In this document: in pieces, positions 8,156 to 14,368 of the stretch
Numbering within the stretch: position 1 is the first letter of the stretch
Layout: the number at the start of each line of letters is the position of its first letter
Assembly (NCBI GenBank): GCA_021808875.1
Contig: JAKBAU010000046.1
Span: 1 to 15,770 of the forward strand
Direction of reading: 5' to 3'
Source: Pseudomonadota bacterium
GTDB taxonomy: Bacteria > Pseudomonadota > Alphaproteobacteria > Micropepsales > Micropepsaceae
Length of the DNA stretch: 15,770 bases
Made by a program: the position numbers and the translations under genes
Notes under the pieces: model-generated
What the model was told of the DNA's origin: nothing
Seen by the model: only the letters and a program-made list of their open reading frames with translations
Databases searched by the model: none

Positions 8156-8437
8156 ATGCTGGTTGAACGCTCTGAAATGATTATCGCGCCCGGCCGAGCC
8201 GAGGAATTCGAAGCGATGATGTTGGCAGAGGGTATCCCCCTTTTGTCTGCGCTGCCTGGCGCCGATTCGGCGAAGATCGGCCGTGGCGTCGAAAACCGCG
8301 ACAAGTTCATTCTACTCATCAATTGGCGCACGATGGAAGATCATATCGCCTTCACGAAAGCGGAAAGCTTCCCGACGTTCCTTGCCCTGGTGAGCCCATT
8401 TTCCGTAGGTGGGAATATGGAGCATTTTACGTTTTAA
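8156..8437 (+). CDS. ABM-domain (antibiotic biosynthesis monooxygenase-like) protein, copy 1
   Basis: A 93-residue single-domain protein of the dimeric alpha-beta barrel superfamily, which includes cofactor-free quinone-forming monooxygenases, heme degraders and proteins of unknown role. Visible hallmarks are the N-terminal strand MLVERSEMIIAPGR, the helix EEFEAMMLAEGIPLL, IGRGVENRDKFILLINW and the conserved HIAFTKAESF segment. The start is supported by AAGGGAGAA five bases upstream. It follows moeA after 44 bp and may be co-transcribed. A homologue at 14369-14662 matches it at 44 of 91 aligned positions (48%). Whether it is an oxygenase, an isomerase or a binding protein cannot be told from sequence. 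Confidence 0.85.
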   Translation: MLVERSEMIIAPGRAEEFEAMMLAEGIPLLSALPGADSAKIGRGVENRDKFILLINWRTMEDHIAFTKAESFPTFLALVSPFSVGGNMEHFTF

Positions 8438-8460
8438 GGGACAAGCCTTTTGCGGCATTC

Positions 8461-8490
8461 CGCCGGCGAAGCCGGTCCGGCTGATGCAAT
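8461..8490. terminator. GC-rich hairpin after the ABM gene, possible terminator
   Basis: CCGGC-gaa-GCCGG (8463-8475) forms a short, strong hairpin 25 bp past the ABM stop codon, between two convergent operons. It is not followed by a clear T run on either strand, so Rho-independent termination is uncertain. Confidence 0.3.
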
Positions 8491-8530
8491 GAAAGTGCGG
8501 CTTGGAGGGCGTCTTCGATTCTTCACGGGA

Positions 8531-8570
8531 TCGCATTCAACCGGTACCATTTTTACCTGGTTGAATGCGA
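8531..8570. terminator. Long inverted repeat between convergent operons
   Basis: TCGCATTCAACC (8531-8542) pairs perfectly with GGTTGAATGCGA (8559-8570). GGTA (8543-8546) and TACC (8554-8557) extend the stem to 16 pairs with one bulged T and a seven-base loop. It lies between the ABM gene (plus strand) and the ferredoxin gene (minus strand), where a two-way terminator would be expected. No T tract follows on either strand, so a protein-binding site or a repeat-family element is equally possible. Confidence 0.45.
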
Positions 8571-8590
8571 ATGAAGTTGAATGCGAATAA
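8559..8590. repeat. Two 16-bp tandem repeat units
   Basis: GGTTGAATGCGAATGA (8559-8574) is followed at once by AGTTGAATGCGAATAA (8575-8590), 14 of 16 bases identical. The first unit is also the right arm of the hairpin at 8531-8570, so the core TTGAATGCGA occurs three times (once inverted) within 60 bp. Confidence 0.75.
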
Positions 8591-8603
8591 ACGCACCAAA
8601 GAG

Positions 8604-8942
8604 CTAATTCTCCCCGTTACTCCGCGCAGAAAAATATTTCTCAAATTTTCCGGTCACGCCCTTATAGTCTTCAGCATCGGCAGGGGGATTTTGCCTGACG
8701 GTGATGTTTGGCCAGATCGCCGCATATTTGGCGTTAAGGTCAACCCAGGGCTTTGCGCTTGCGTCTGCATCGGACAGAATAGCGTCGGCGGGACATTCCG
8801 GCTCGCAGACGCCGCAATCAATGCACTCATCGGCCTTGATCACGAGCATATTTTCACCTTCGTAGAAGCAATCAACCGGACAGACCTCGACGCAATCGGT
8901 ATATTTGCAGCGAATGCAGTTATCGGTGACAACAAAAGTCAT
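8604..8942 (-). CDS. fdxA: Seven-iron ferredoxin [3Fe-4S][4Fe-4S], FdxA type
   Basis: A 112-residue soluble electron carrier. The cysteine pattern matches Azotobacter-type seven-iron ferredoxins with an offset of one: C9, C17 and C50 for the 3Fe cluster, and C21, C40, C43 and C46 for the 4Fe cluster. The 3Fe segment is [20 protein letters not shown] and the second motif is [12 protein letters not shown]. The long C-terminal tail ([15 protein letters not shown] onward) is normal for FdxA. AAGGA precedes the ATG at about ten bases. The gene begins 21 bp after the molybdoenzyme stop codon on the same strand, so the two are almost certainly one operon. This makes the ferredoxin the likely electron donor or acceptor for that enzyme, which is an inference, as FdxA proteins also serve other partners. 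Confidence 0.95.
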   Translation of the reverse strand: MTFVVTDNCIRCKYTDCVEVCPVDCFYEGENMLVIKADECIDCGVCEPECPADAILSDADASAKPWVDLNAKYAAIWPNITVRQNPPADAEDYKGVTGKFEKYFSARSNGEN

Positions 8943-8963
8943 TCTGCGAGTCCTTGGCGAAGG

Positions 8964-11084
8964 TCAGTGTGTTGCTGCGTCGGCATCGGCATGCTTCTCC
9001 ACGAAGGGTTCGATATTGATCGGCACGGCACTGTAATGGGCCATGCCGCCCAACGGATCCATATCGAAGGTCGAAGTCAGGTTGTTGACGCTGGCGTCTT
9101 TATGGCCATGCGGGATCGAACAAACGCCGCGGACCACGTCAGGATCGATCTTGGCCGTCACGAAAATTTCGCCCGACTTGTTCCAGACACGAACCTTCTG
9201 CCCATCGGCAATGCCATGCTCAGCGGCGGTTTCGGGGTTGATCAGGCAGTCACAGATCTCGCCGAGGAAACTGAACTGGCCATTGAACTTGCGGCGTTGC
9301 CGGCGCGACGAGTAGACGAGCGGCCTGGGCTTGCCGAGATTTGCCTCGTCCACGGCGCGGAACCGCAGCCACTGATCGGCCAGCTCCTGCGGGTAGAGCT
9401 CCCATCCCCCGGTACGCTCGAAATGCCGGTCCACCCAGGGGGCCGGCAGATCCAGCGGAAATTCGGCGACGCGCTTTTGCTTAAGCTCTTCCCATGAGCA
9501 GCGCGCCTGGGAGAATAATGTCGACTGCATCAGATCATCATTTTCATCGCTGTGCTCATTGGGAACGTAGTCAGACACCGGAAGGTCCGCACGTCGCATG
9601 ATCTGGGAAATGACCCACCAGGCGGAGCGCCGCTCACCCATCGGTTTCACGAGCCGCGGCGCATATTGCAGATGAACGTTCCAGTTCAACGTATCCCAAC
9701 GGGTGAATTCGTTGCGCTCTACCGTGGCCTTGGTCGGTAGGATATGGGTGCAATAGGGGGTCAGCTCATTGTGCTGGATCTCGGTGCTGACATGAAAATT
9801 CAGCTTGGGCAGTGCCTCGCGGAGCGCATTCGCATCCGGAAAGGAGCGGAACAGATGGCCGCCGAAGTTGAAAAACCCGTGCATGTAGCCCTGCTCGATT
9901 TCCTGCGGCAATACGGCGCAGGGCCAATCGCCACAGATGCCCTTCACATCCGGGCGAACGTGCGAGCCACGCGTAAAGGGACTTTCGAGCAGCGGCAGAT
10001 GATCGACAAGTTTGTCATAGGGGAAGAGCACGCCGGGGTGAATCCACAGTCCGCCCTTGACGTTCATGGACCCGGTGAGGACCATGATCAGCCAGCAAAA
10101 CCAGTTCGTCAGATTGCCGCCCGGTGACATGCCGCAGCCGGTTCCGGTTTCAATCGCGACGATTTTCCGCCGCCTGATCGCATCGAGAAGATCCTGCATC
10201 GACTGCTCGGAGACGCCGGCAATGGCAGCGGCCTTGGCCCGGTCGTAGTCCTTCAGCAGGTCGCGGAGCTTGTCGAGATTCTTGATCGGCTGCTGCGGAT
10301 CAAGCGGCCCGCCCGCGATGATTTCACGTACGATCCAGGCCAGCACGGCGTAATCCTTGCCCGGGAAGGCTCCGATATAGCCCTTGGCATAGTTCGCCGT
10401 TTCAGTGCGGACCGGATCGATCACCCAGATTTCACCGCCGCGCTTGTTGATAGCCTTTAAAAACATGCCCGGCTGGTACATGCCGGTGTTGTGCGCGTGG
10501 CTGACCATGGGGTTGGTGCCGACATACATGACCATCATGCAATTGTCGTAGTCGGTCTTCGGATTAATGCCGTAAAAACTCGCCATCGCGCCGGAGATCA
10601 TCACCTTCGCGGTGGTGTCATTGGTTAACGGCGTGAATTTTGGTCCGCAGTCGAGCACATTCCAGAGGGCCTCTTCCATGGAGTAGCCAGACGAATCTAG
10701 GCCAAGCCCGCTACCGAAATACATGCCAACGGAATGCGGGCCATAGGTATCGACGACCTTGCGCAGGCGCCGGCCAATATCGTCCAGAGCCTCATCCCAG
10801 CTGACTTCTACCAACTCGCCGTCCTTGCGCATGAGCGGCTGCGTGATCGGCTGGTCAAGATGATAGGCTTGGCCCGTGGCACGCCCCTTGGGGCAGCTGT
10901 ATCCTTTTGTGATCGGATGCTCGCGGTCGGCCTTGACCTTCAGAATCTTGCTGTCATTGGCAACCTCTGCGACGAGCCCGCAGCAGGTCATGCAAATCTT
11001 GCAATAGGTGCGCTTCAATTCGATGGTGTCGCCTTCCTCGGCGACCACGTCCATCGGCTGCGCCTCCGGAAACAGATTCGTCAT
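8964..11084 (-). CDS. Molybdopterin-dependent oxidoreductase, DMSO reductase superfamily
   Basis: A 706-residue catalytic subunit expected to bind bis-MGD and one [4Fe-4S] cluster. With the ATG at 11084, cluster ligands are C28, C31, C35 and C64 (YCKICMTCCG and GYSCPKGR), with K66 as the conserved electron-transfer lysine. VGTNPMVSHAHNTG and WVIDPVRTETA are pterin-binding blocks. The C-terminal MGD-binding domain includes FSFLGEICDCLINPETA and SIPHGHKDASVNNLTS. There is no twin-arginine signal or membrane segment, so it is cytoplasmic. Where formate dehydrogenase has the Sec/Cys ligand, the aligned segment AKVMISGAM carries Met162. The 11084 start has GAGGGAGAT close upstream; the in-frame ATG at 11156 would add 24 low-complexity residues across a hairpin. 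Nearest relatives are annotated only as generic molybdopterin oxidoreductases; substrate unknown. Confidence 0.93.
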   Translation of the reverse strand: MTNLFPEAQPMDVVAEEGDTIELKRTYCKICMTCCGLVAEVANDSKILKVKADREHPITKGYSCPKGRATGQAYHLDQPITQPLMRKDGELVEVSWDEALDDIGRRLRKVVDTYGPHSVGMYFGSGLGLDSSGYSMEEALWNVLDCGPKFTPLTNDTTAKVMISGAMASFYGINPKTDYDNCMMVMYVGTNPMVSHAHNTGMYQPGMFLKAINKRGGEIWVIDPVRTETANYAKGYIGAFPGKDYAVLAWIVREIIAGGPLDPQQPIKNLDKLRDLLKDYDRAKAAAIAGVSEQSMQDLLDAIRRRKIVAIETGTGCGMSPGGNLTNWFCWLIMVLTGSMNVKGGLWIHPGVLFPYDKLVDHLPLLESPFTRGSHVRPDVKGICGDWPCAVLPQEIEQGYMHGFFNFGGHLFRSFPDANALREALPKLNFHVSTEIQHNELTPYCTHILPTKATVERNEFTRWDTLNWNVHLQYAPRLVKPMGERRSAWWVISQIMRRADLPVSDYVPNEHSDENDDLMQSTLFSQARCSWEELKQKRVAEFPLDLPAPWVDRHFERTGGWELYPQELADQWLRFRAVDEANLGKPRPLVYSSRRQRRKFNGQFSFLGEICDCLINPETAAEHGIADGQKVRVWNKSGEIFVTAKIDPDVVRGVCSIPHGHKDASVNNLTSTFDMDPLGGMAHYSAVPINIEPFVEKHADADAATH

Positions 11085-11106
11085 TCGGCGATCTCCCTCG
11101 CGAGGT

Positions 11107-11123
11107 GAGGGGCTTTGCCCCTC
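11107..11123 (-). promoter_or_regulatory. Hairpin in the molybdoenzyme leader
   Basis: GAGGGGC-ttt-GCCCCTC is a perfect seven-pair stem with a three-base loop. On the minus-strand transcript it stands just before the GAGGGAGAT ribosome-binding site of the 11084 start, and it would itself hide an upstream purine-rich AGGAGGGG. It could influence initiation at the molybdoenzyme gene. Confidence 0.45.
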
Positions 11124-11190
11124 CTTGTAGTGATCATTTGTTCTTTTATTGCTCATTTTATGTGTGTTTGCAAGTCACGCCGCGACGCTG

Positions 11191-11213
11191 TTCAGTCTGT
11201 TGAAAACACTGAA
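11191..11213. promoter_or_regulatory. Inverted repeat TTCAGT-N11-ACTGAA
   Basis: Six-base perfect arms around an 11-base spacer in the divergent control region, nearest to the molybdoenzyme side. It could be an operator half-site pair; the regulator is unknown. Confidence 0.3.
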
Positions 11214-11228
11214 TGATATAAAACAGTC

Positions 11229-11246
11229 CAAGACTTCAATGTCTTG
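11229..11246. promoter_or_regulatory. Inverted repeat CAAGAC-N6-GTCTTG
   Basis: A perfect six-base inverted repeat with a six-base spacer, midway between the two operons. The spacing suits a dimeric helix-turn-helix protein on one DNA face. Its function is inferred from position only. Confidence 0.4.
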
Positions 11247-11290
11247 CTCTTTGTAACGCCGACTGTGTCCTCGCTACATTTTTTGCAATA

Positions 11291-11312
11291 TTTGTGAACC
11301 ATTGTTCACAAA
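11291..11312. promoter_or_regulatory. 22-bp palindrome TTTGTGAAC-N4-GTTCACAAA, candidate operator
   Basis: Perfect nine-base arms around a CATT spacer, 81 bp before the proposed moaA start and overlapping a possible -35 element. This is the strongest operator-like signal in the window. It contains TGTGA and TCACA, but eight bases apart rather than the six of a CRP site, so a TetR, LacI or GntR type dimer is more likely. Confidence 0.6.
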
Positions 11313-11393
11313 ATGGAGGCAACACGCTATGGTAAACTGGGGGACGTCGTAGCCACATGACCCCATGTGCAAATTCAGCGAGGAGATGCGTCA

Positions 11394-12398
11394 TTGGCGC
11401 TGGACAAACCAATACAGGATCAATTTGGCCGCCGTATTACTTATTTGCGCCTGTCAGTGGTCGATCGGTGCGATTTGCGTTGTGTCTATTGCATGCCGGA
11501 GCGCATGTCGTTTCTGCCTAGGGCGGAGGTGTTGAGCCTCGAAGAATTATATGCGCTTGCCAGCGGCTTCATCGACCGCGGCATCCGCAAAATTAGGCTA
11601 ACAGGCGGAGAGCCGCTGGTTCGGCGCGATGTGATGGAGCTTGTCCAGATGTTAGGCCGCAAGCTGGACCATGGGCTGGAAGAACTTACACTGACTACGA
11701 ATGCAACCCGGCTTACCGAATTTGCCGGCCCGCTGCGCGCCGCTGGCGTGCGCCGTGTCAATATCTCGCTGGACACCCGGGATCGCGCCGTTTTCGCACG
11801 GCTGACGCGCCGCGACGCGCTGCCGCACGTGCTGGAAGGCATTGCTGCGGCGCACGAAGCCGGGCTGCGCATAAAACTGAACAGTGTGGCGCTGAAAGGC
11901 GTGAACGAGCAGGAATTGCCGGATCTGATCGCCTGGTCCCATGGCCAGGGCTTCGACCATAGTCTGATCGAGGTGATGCCCCTGGGCGAGGTGGACGAAG
12001 ACCGGACCGATCACTATCTGCCGCTGACCGCCGTGCAAAGCCGGTTGCAGTCATTATGGACGCTGACGCCGAGCCACTACCGCACGGGCGGGCCGGCGCG
12101 CTATTTCGACGTCGCCGAAACCGGCGGCAGGCTCGGCTTCATCACGCCGATGACCAATAATTTCTGCGAGGGTTGCAACCGCATCCGGGTGACAGCAACC
12201 GGCCAGCTCTTTCCTTGCCTTGGGGGCGCGGAGCGGGTTGATTTGCGTGCGGCGCTGCGTTCCGATCGGCCCGCTCAGCACCTCGCCGAAGCGCTCGACC
12301 TTGCCATGAAAATTAAACCGGCCCGCCACATGTTTGCGATCGGGAACCCTGGCGAAGAGCCAATGCTAGATCGGCATATGTCGATGACGGGCGGCTGA
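11394..12398 (+). CDS. moaA: GTP 3',8-cyclase MoaA (radical SAM)
   Basis: Catalyses the first step of molybdenum cofactor synthesis, the radical rearrangement of GTP to 3',8-cyclo-GTP. The N-terminal radical-SAM cluster is C26, C30 and C33 in DRCDLRCVYCMP, followed by the glycine-rich LTGGEP. The C-terminal second cluster is in FCEGCNRIRVTATGQLFPC. The protein ends in Gly-Gly, required for activity in known MoaA proteins, so it looks functional. TTG at 11394 is preferred because AGGAG lies eight bases upstream and the protein then begins as relatives do (334 residues). The in-frame GTG at 11367 has no such signal, and the ATG at 11365 is out of frame. It is the first gene of a tight moaA-moaD-moaE operon. 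Confidence 0.97.
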   Translation: MALDKPIQDQFGRRITYLRLSVVDRCDLRCVYCMPERMSFLPRAEVLSLEELYALASGFIDRGIRKIRLTGGEPLVRRDVMELVQMLGRKLDHGLEELTLTTNATRLTEFAGPLRAAGVRRVNISLDTRDRAVFARLTRRDALPHVLEGIAAAHEAGLRIKLNSVALKGVNEQELPDLIAWSHGQGFDHSLIEVMPLGEVDEDRTDHYLPLTAVQSRLQSLWTLTPSHYRTGGPARYFDVAETGGRLGFITPMTNNFCEGCNRIRVTATGQLFPCLGGAERVDLRAALRSDRPAQHLAEALDLAMKIKPARHMFAIGNPGEEPMLDRHMSMTGG

Positions 12399-12399
12399 G

Positions 12400-12639
12400 A
12401 TGGCGATCAGGCTCGTTTTTCTAGGCAGGTTGCGCGATATTGCGGGCGCGTCCGAACGGTTTGCGGCACCGGCGGCCACACTGGATGAGGTGCTGGCGGG
12501 TCTGCCCCCTCCTCTCGCCGTGGCATTAGCAGAAGATTGCATCAGGATCGCCATCAATGGCACGCTGGTCGGGCGGGCAGGGCTAGCGCTGGCGGATGAT
12601 GACGAGGTGGCGTTTCTGCCGCCCGTGAGCGGTGGGTGA
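12400..12639 (+). CDS. moaD: Molybdopterin synthase small subunit MoaD
   Basis: A 79-residue ubiquitin-like sulfur carrier. As a thiocarboxylate at its C-terminus it donates the two dithiolene sulfurs to precursor Z, working with MoaE. The protein ends FLPPVSGG, with the essential Gly-Gly, and has the beta-grasp pattern IRLVFLGRLRDIAG at the start and RIAINGTLVGR, DDDEVAFLPP near the end. The start ATG follows the moaA stop with one base between (TGAGATG), which implies translational coupling. The MoeB-type enzyme that would charge it is not in the window. Confidence 0.95.
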   Translation: MAIRLVFLGRLRDIAGASERFAAPAATLDEVLAGLPPPLAVALAEDCIRIAINGTLVGRAGLALADDDEVAFLPPVSGG

Positions 12640-12640
12640 G

Positions 12641-13102
12641 ATGGAAATCGACGTCCGGATTGCCGCCGCAGGCTTTGACCCCGCCGCCCTGCTGGCCGGC
12701 TTCACGGCCCGGAACCCCTTGGCGGGCGGGATTGTCAATTTTCTTGGCCAGGTTCGGGGCGACGGCGCGGTCGAGGCGCTTGAGCTATCCCATTTTGAAC
12801 CGCTGACACTGCCGGAAATGAAGGCGCTTGCCGCCACGGCCGGGCGGCGTTGGCCCCTATGCGGAGTGCTGATCGTACATCGCACCGGGCTGATGCAGCC
12901 GGTCGATCTGATCGTGCTGGTGGCCGCCGCAGCACGGCACAGGCGGGATGCTTTTCTGGCCGCGGATTTCATGATGGATCATCTCAAAAGTGATGCCTGG
13001 TTCTGGAAGCGTGAGAAAACCGCCGGACAATGGCGCTGGGTCGAACCGCGCGAGCAGGATCGGGCGGATATCGGCCGTTGGGCGCGCACTGATCCCGATT
13101 GA
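12641..13102 (+). CDS. moaE: Molybdopterin synthase catalytic subunit MoaE
   Basis: The large subunit of molybdopterin synthase, 153 residues. It binds precursor Z and accepts sulfur from the MoaD tail to make molybdopterin. The catalytic lysine segment is HLKSDAWFWKRE: K116 and K123 correspond to the E. coli pair K119 and K126. Other family blocks are GGIVNFLGQVRG near the N-terminus and VLIVHRTGLMQ, RHRRDAFLAADFMMDHL later. The stretch LSHFEPLTLPEM replaces the more common HYPGM sequence, a modest divergence. The ATG at 12641 is one base after the moaD stop (again TGAGATG); the overlapping GTG at 12632 is less likely. It is the last gene of the operon, with a degraded DUF2493 gene pointing towards it. 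Confidence 0.95.
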   Translation: MEIDVRIAAAGFDPAALLAGFTARNPLAGGIVNFLGQVRGDGAVEALELSHFEPLTLPEMKALAATAGRRWPLCGVLIVHRTGLMQPVDLIVLVAAAARHRRDAFLAADFMMDHLKSDAWFWKREKTAGQWRWVEPREQDRADIGRWARTDPD

Positions 13103-13139
13103 CCACCGGCCTCTTCCGTAAACGCAACCGCTGAGTGCA

Positions 13140-13345
13140 TCACCGCATACGCTCCGCGCCCCTTGGACTGCCGCCATGAAGCAACACCATATCCGGGTGC
13201 TTGGCGTGGACCCGGCCGAACCGCCGCCAAATGACCTCATGATCATTGAACTCCAGCCCGCCAGTGAAAGGTATCCATCCGGTTTGAACCGCCTGCCGCG
13301 GCTTCGTAGTGAGCGCTCATAGCGGCGCTTGTAGAGGGCATAGCG
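13140..13345 (-). pseudogene. DUF2493 (SLOG-type) gene remnant
   Basis: On the minus strand a fragment of about 65 residues resembles the DUF2493 domain as I remember it from sphingomonad plasmid proteins. Recognisable pieces are ALYKRRYE, then after a one-base frameshift near 13316 ALTTKPRQAVQTGWIPFTGG, LEFNDHEVIWRRFGRVHAKH and PDMVLLHGGSPRGAER. FTGG and LLHGGSPRGAER are the nucleotide-binding parts of the SLOG/Rossmann-like fold. Similarity stops at an early TGA (13140-13142), and the normal C-terminal part is missing. A second stop lies upstream at 13367-13369. It is therefore truncated at both ends and frameshifted, a scar of plasmid or integrative-element DNA beside the moa operon. Confidence 0.72.
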
Positions 13346-13652
13346 TTGAAAGTACGCTAAACAACGCTAAGGAAGAACAAAAAGAGGTCAAGGCTGTGTG
13401 TCAGGGAGCGAGCAGCCCCCCTTGCTGGAGGTAGCATTGACGACTGGCCGTCGCACCGGAAGATGTCGACCCCTTATGGCTATTTTAGTCAAGGACTGGC
13501 TTATCCGTAAACAGACACGAGTTCACAGATGAATGGGAGGGATCATTATTCACCAAAGGTGTATTTGGCTAGCCAACCGGTGTTGCTATACAGACGAGCT
13601 CTGAGCCTCCCCAATCGGTCATGTCACCAACTGCCGCCTTTCGCGCCCTCCA
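13346..13652. other. Gene-free stretch between the DUF2493 remnant and the CMD gene
   Basis: About 300 bp in which I see no credible gene, RNA or insertion-sequence end. Short open stretches exist on both strands but none has a recognisable motif or ribosome-binding site. With the neighbouring remnant it reads like decayed mobile DNA. Confidence 0.45.
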
Positions 13653-14294
13653 CTACCTATGGGTGAGACCGAGGTTTTTTGGCTCAAGCCGGATGCGTAA
13701 TGCATTCTGTGCCAGTGCAATCGCCACGTATTGGCCCGCCATCATCGTGAACTCGATCAGTTGCTGCTCATTCCAGCTCGTCGCCAGCATTCCCCAGGTC
13801 TCATCTGAGATCGACTGTTGTGAAAGCATTTCCTCGACAGCCTTGAGAATGGCTTTGTCATGCGCGCTCCATCCTGGTGCGCTGGAGCCGATGGTCACTT
13901 TCTCGATCTCTTCCGGCGCCACGCCGTTGCGCTTGCTGATATCGATATGCTCCCCCCATTCGTAAGGCGCGCGCAGCAGCCAGCCAATGCGCAATACGGC
14001 CAGTTCACGATCACGTACTGGCAGCACGCCCCGGAAAACCGCGGTGCCCATTTGCATCTGGCAGCGCAAAATGGCGGGGTGTTTTGCGAGCGTTAGACAA
14101 TATTCCGGGATCGGCGCATCCAAGGAGGCGCCGATCGATTGACGGATTTCTAGTATCACCTGCAGGCTTTCGGCATTCAGCTCGCTTTCCACAAGCGGTT
14201 CTATCCGCTGAGGTTTGCCAATGACCTCGGCCTCATGGGCGGCAATTGCCGCTGGGTCATGGCCGCTGCGGGCCGGAAGCATTATGTCCTGCAT
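13653..14294 (-). CDS. Carboxymuconolactone decarboxylase (CMD/AhpD-like) family protein
   Basis: A 213-residue soluble, all-helical protein. The CMD signature is VRDRELAVLRIGWLLRAPYE followed by WGEHIDISKRNGVAPEEI and later MMAGQYVAIALAQNALRI. The CxxC pair of peroxidase-type AhpD proteins is absent; the site reads YEWGEH, as in the decarboxylase-like, non-redox branch. That favours a ring-cleavage, hydratase or decarboxylase-like role, but many such proteins have no known reaction, and a protocatechuate role cannot be claimed since no other gene of that pathway is present. GAGAGA precedes the ATG. It is the last gene of a minus-strand block with ABM, SDR and TauD-type genes, with a 74 bp gap from the ABM gene. 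Confidence 0.87.
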   Translation of the reverse strand: MQDIMLPARSGHDPAAIAAHEAEVIGKPQRIEPLVESELNAESLQVILEIRQSIGASLDAPIPEYCLTLAKHPAILRCQMQMGTAVFRGVLPVRDRELAVLRIGWLLRAPYEWGEHIDISKRNGVAPEEIEKVTIGSSAPGWSAHDKAILKAVEEMLSQQSISDETWGMLATSWNEQQLIEFTMMAGQYVAIALAQNALRIRLEPKNLGLTHR

Positions 14295-14368
14295 CGATTG
14301 TCTCTCTCACATCGGCATCGAGGCGCAAGGTTTCAGCCGTGAGCGTCACTATAGCCCGGGTTGCCCAG

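Larger units (their letters stand above)
11085..11393. promoter_or_regulatory. Divergent control region, mopB-fdxA / moaA-moaD-moaE
   Basis: About 310 bp without a credible gene separates the two operons. It is clearly AT-richer than the surrounding genes and holds three inverted repeats (11191-11213, 11229-11246 and 11291-11312) and a leader hairpin (11107-11123). A possible plus-strand promoter is TTCACA (11305-11310) with TATGGT (11329-11334) at 18 bp, overlapping the palindrome at 11291-11312. No sigma-54 site with correct spacing was found. Confidence 0.6.

Noticed and set aside
8565..9497. Long plus-strand frame antisense to the ferredoxin and the molybdoenzyme
   Set aside because: The minus-strand genes have complete cysteine motifs and ribosome-binding sites; this frame has no recognisable domain.
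11160..11200. Sigma-54 promoter for the molybdoenzyme (GG and GC elements near TTGC)
   Set aside because: The GG-to-GC spacing is eight bases, not the required ten.
11291..11312. CRP/FNR-type binding site
   Set aside because: TGTGA and TCACA are present but eight bases apart instead of six, so the palindrome is reported only as an unassigned operator candidate.
12857..13246. Minus-strand open frame overlapping moaE and the DUF2493 remnant
   Set aside because: Half of it is antisense to moaE, and the rest reads the DUF2493 fragment in the wrong frame.
13280..13320. tRNA fragment suggested by GGTTCAAACC on the minus strand
   Set aside because: No acceptor stem, D arm or anticodon arm can be folded around it, and the DUF2493 reading explains these bases.
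13176..13322. Small plus-strand frame of 48 codons starting MKQHHIRVLG
   Set aside because: It lies antisense to the DUF2493 remnant, has no good ribosome-binding site, and the opposite strand explains the sequence better.
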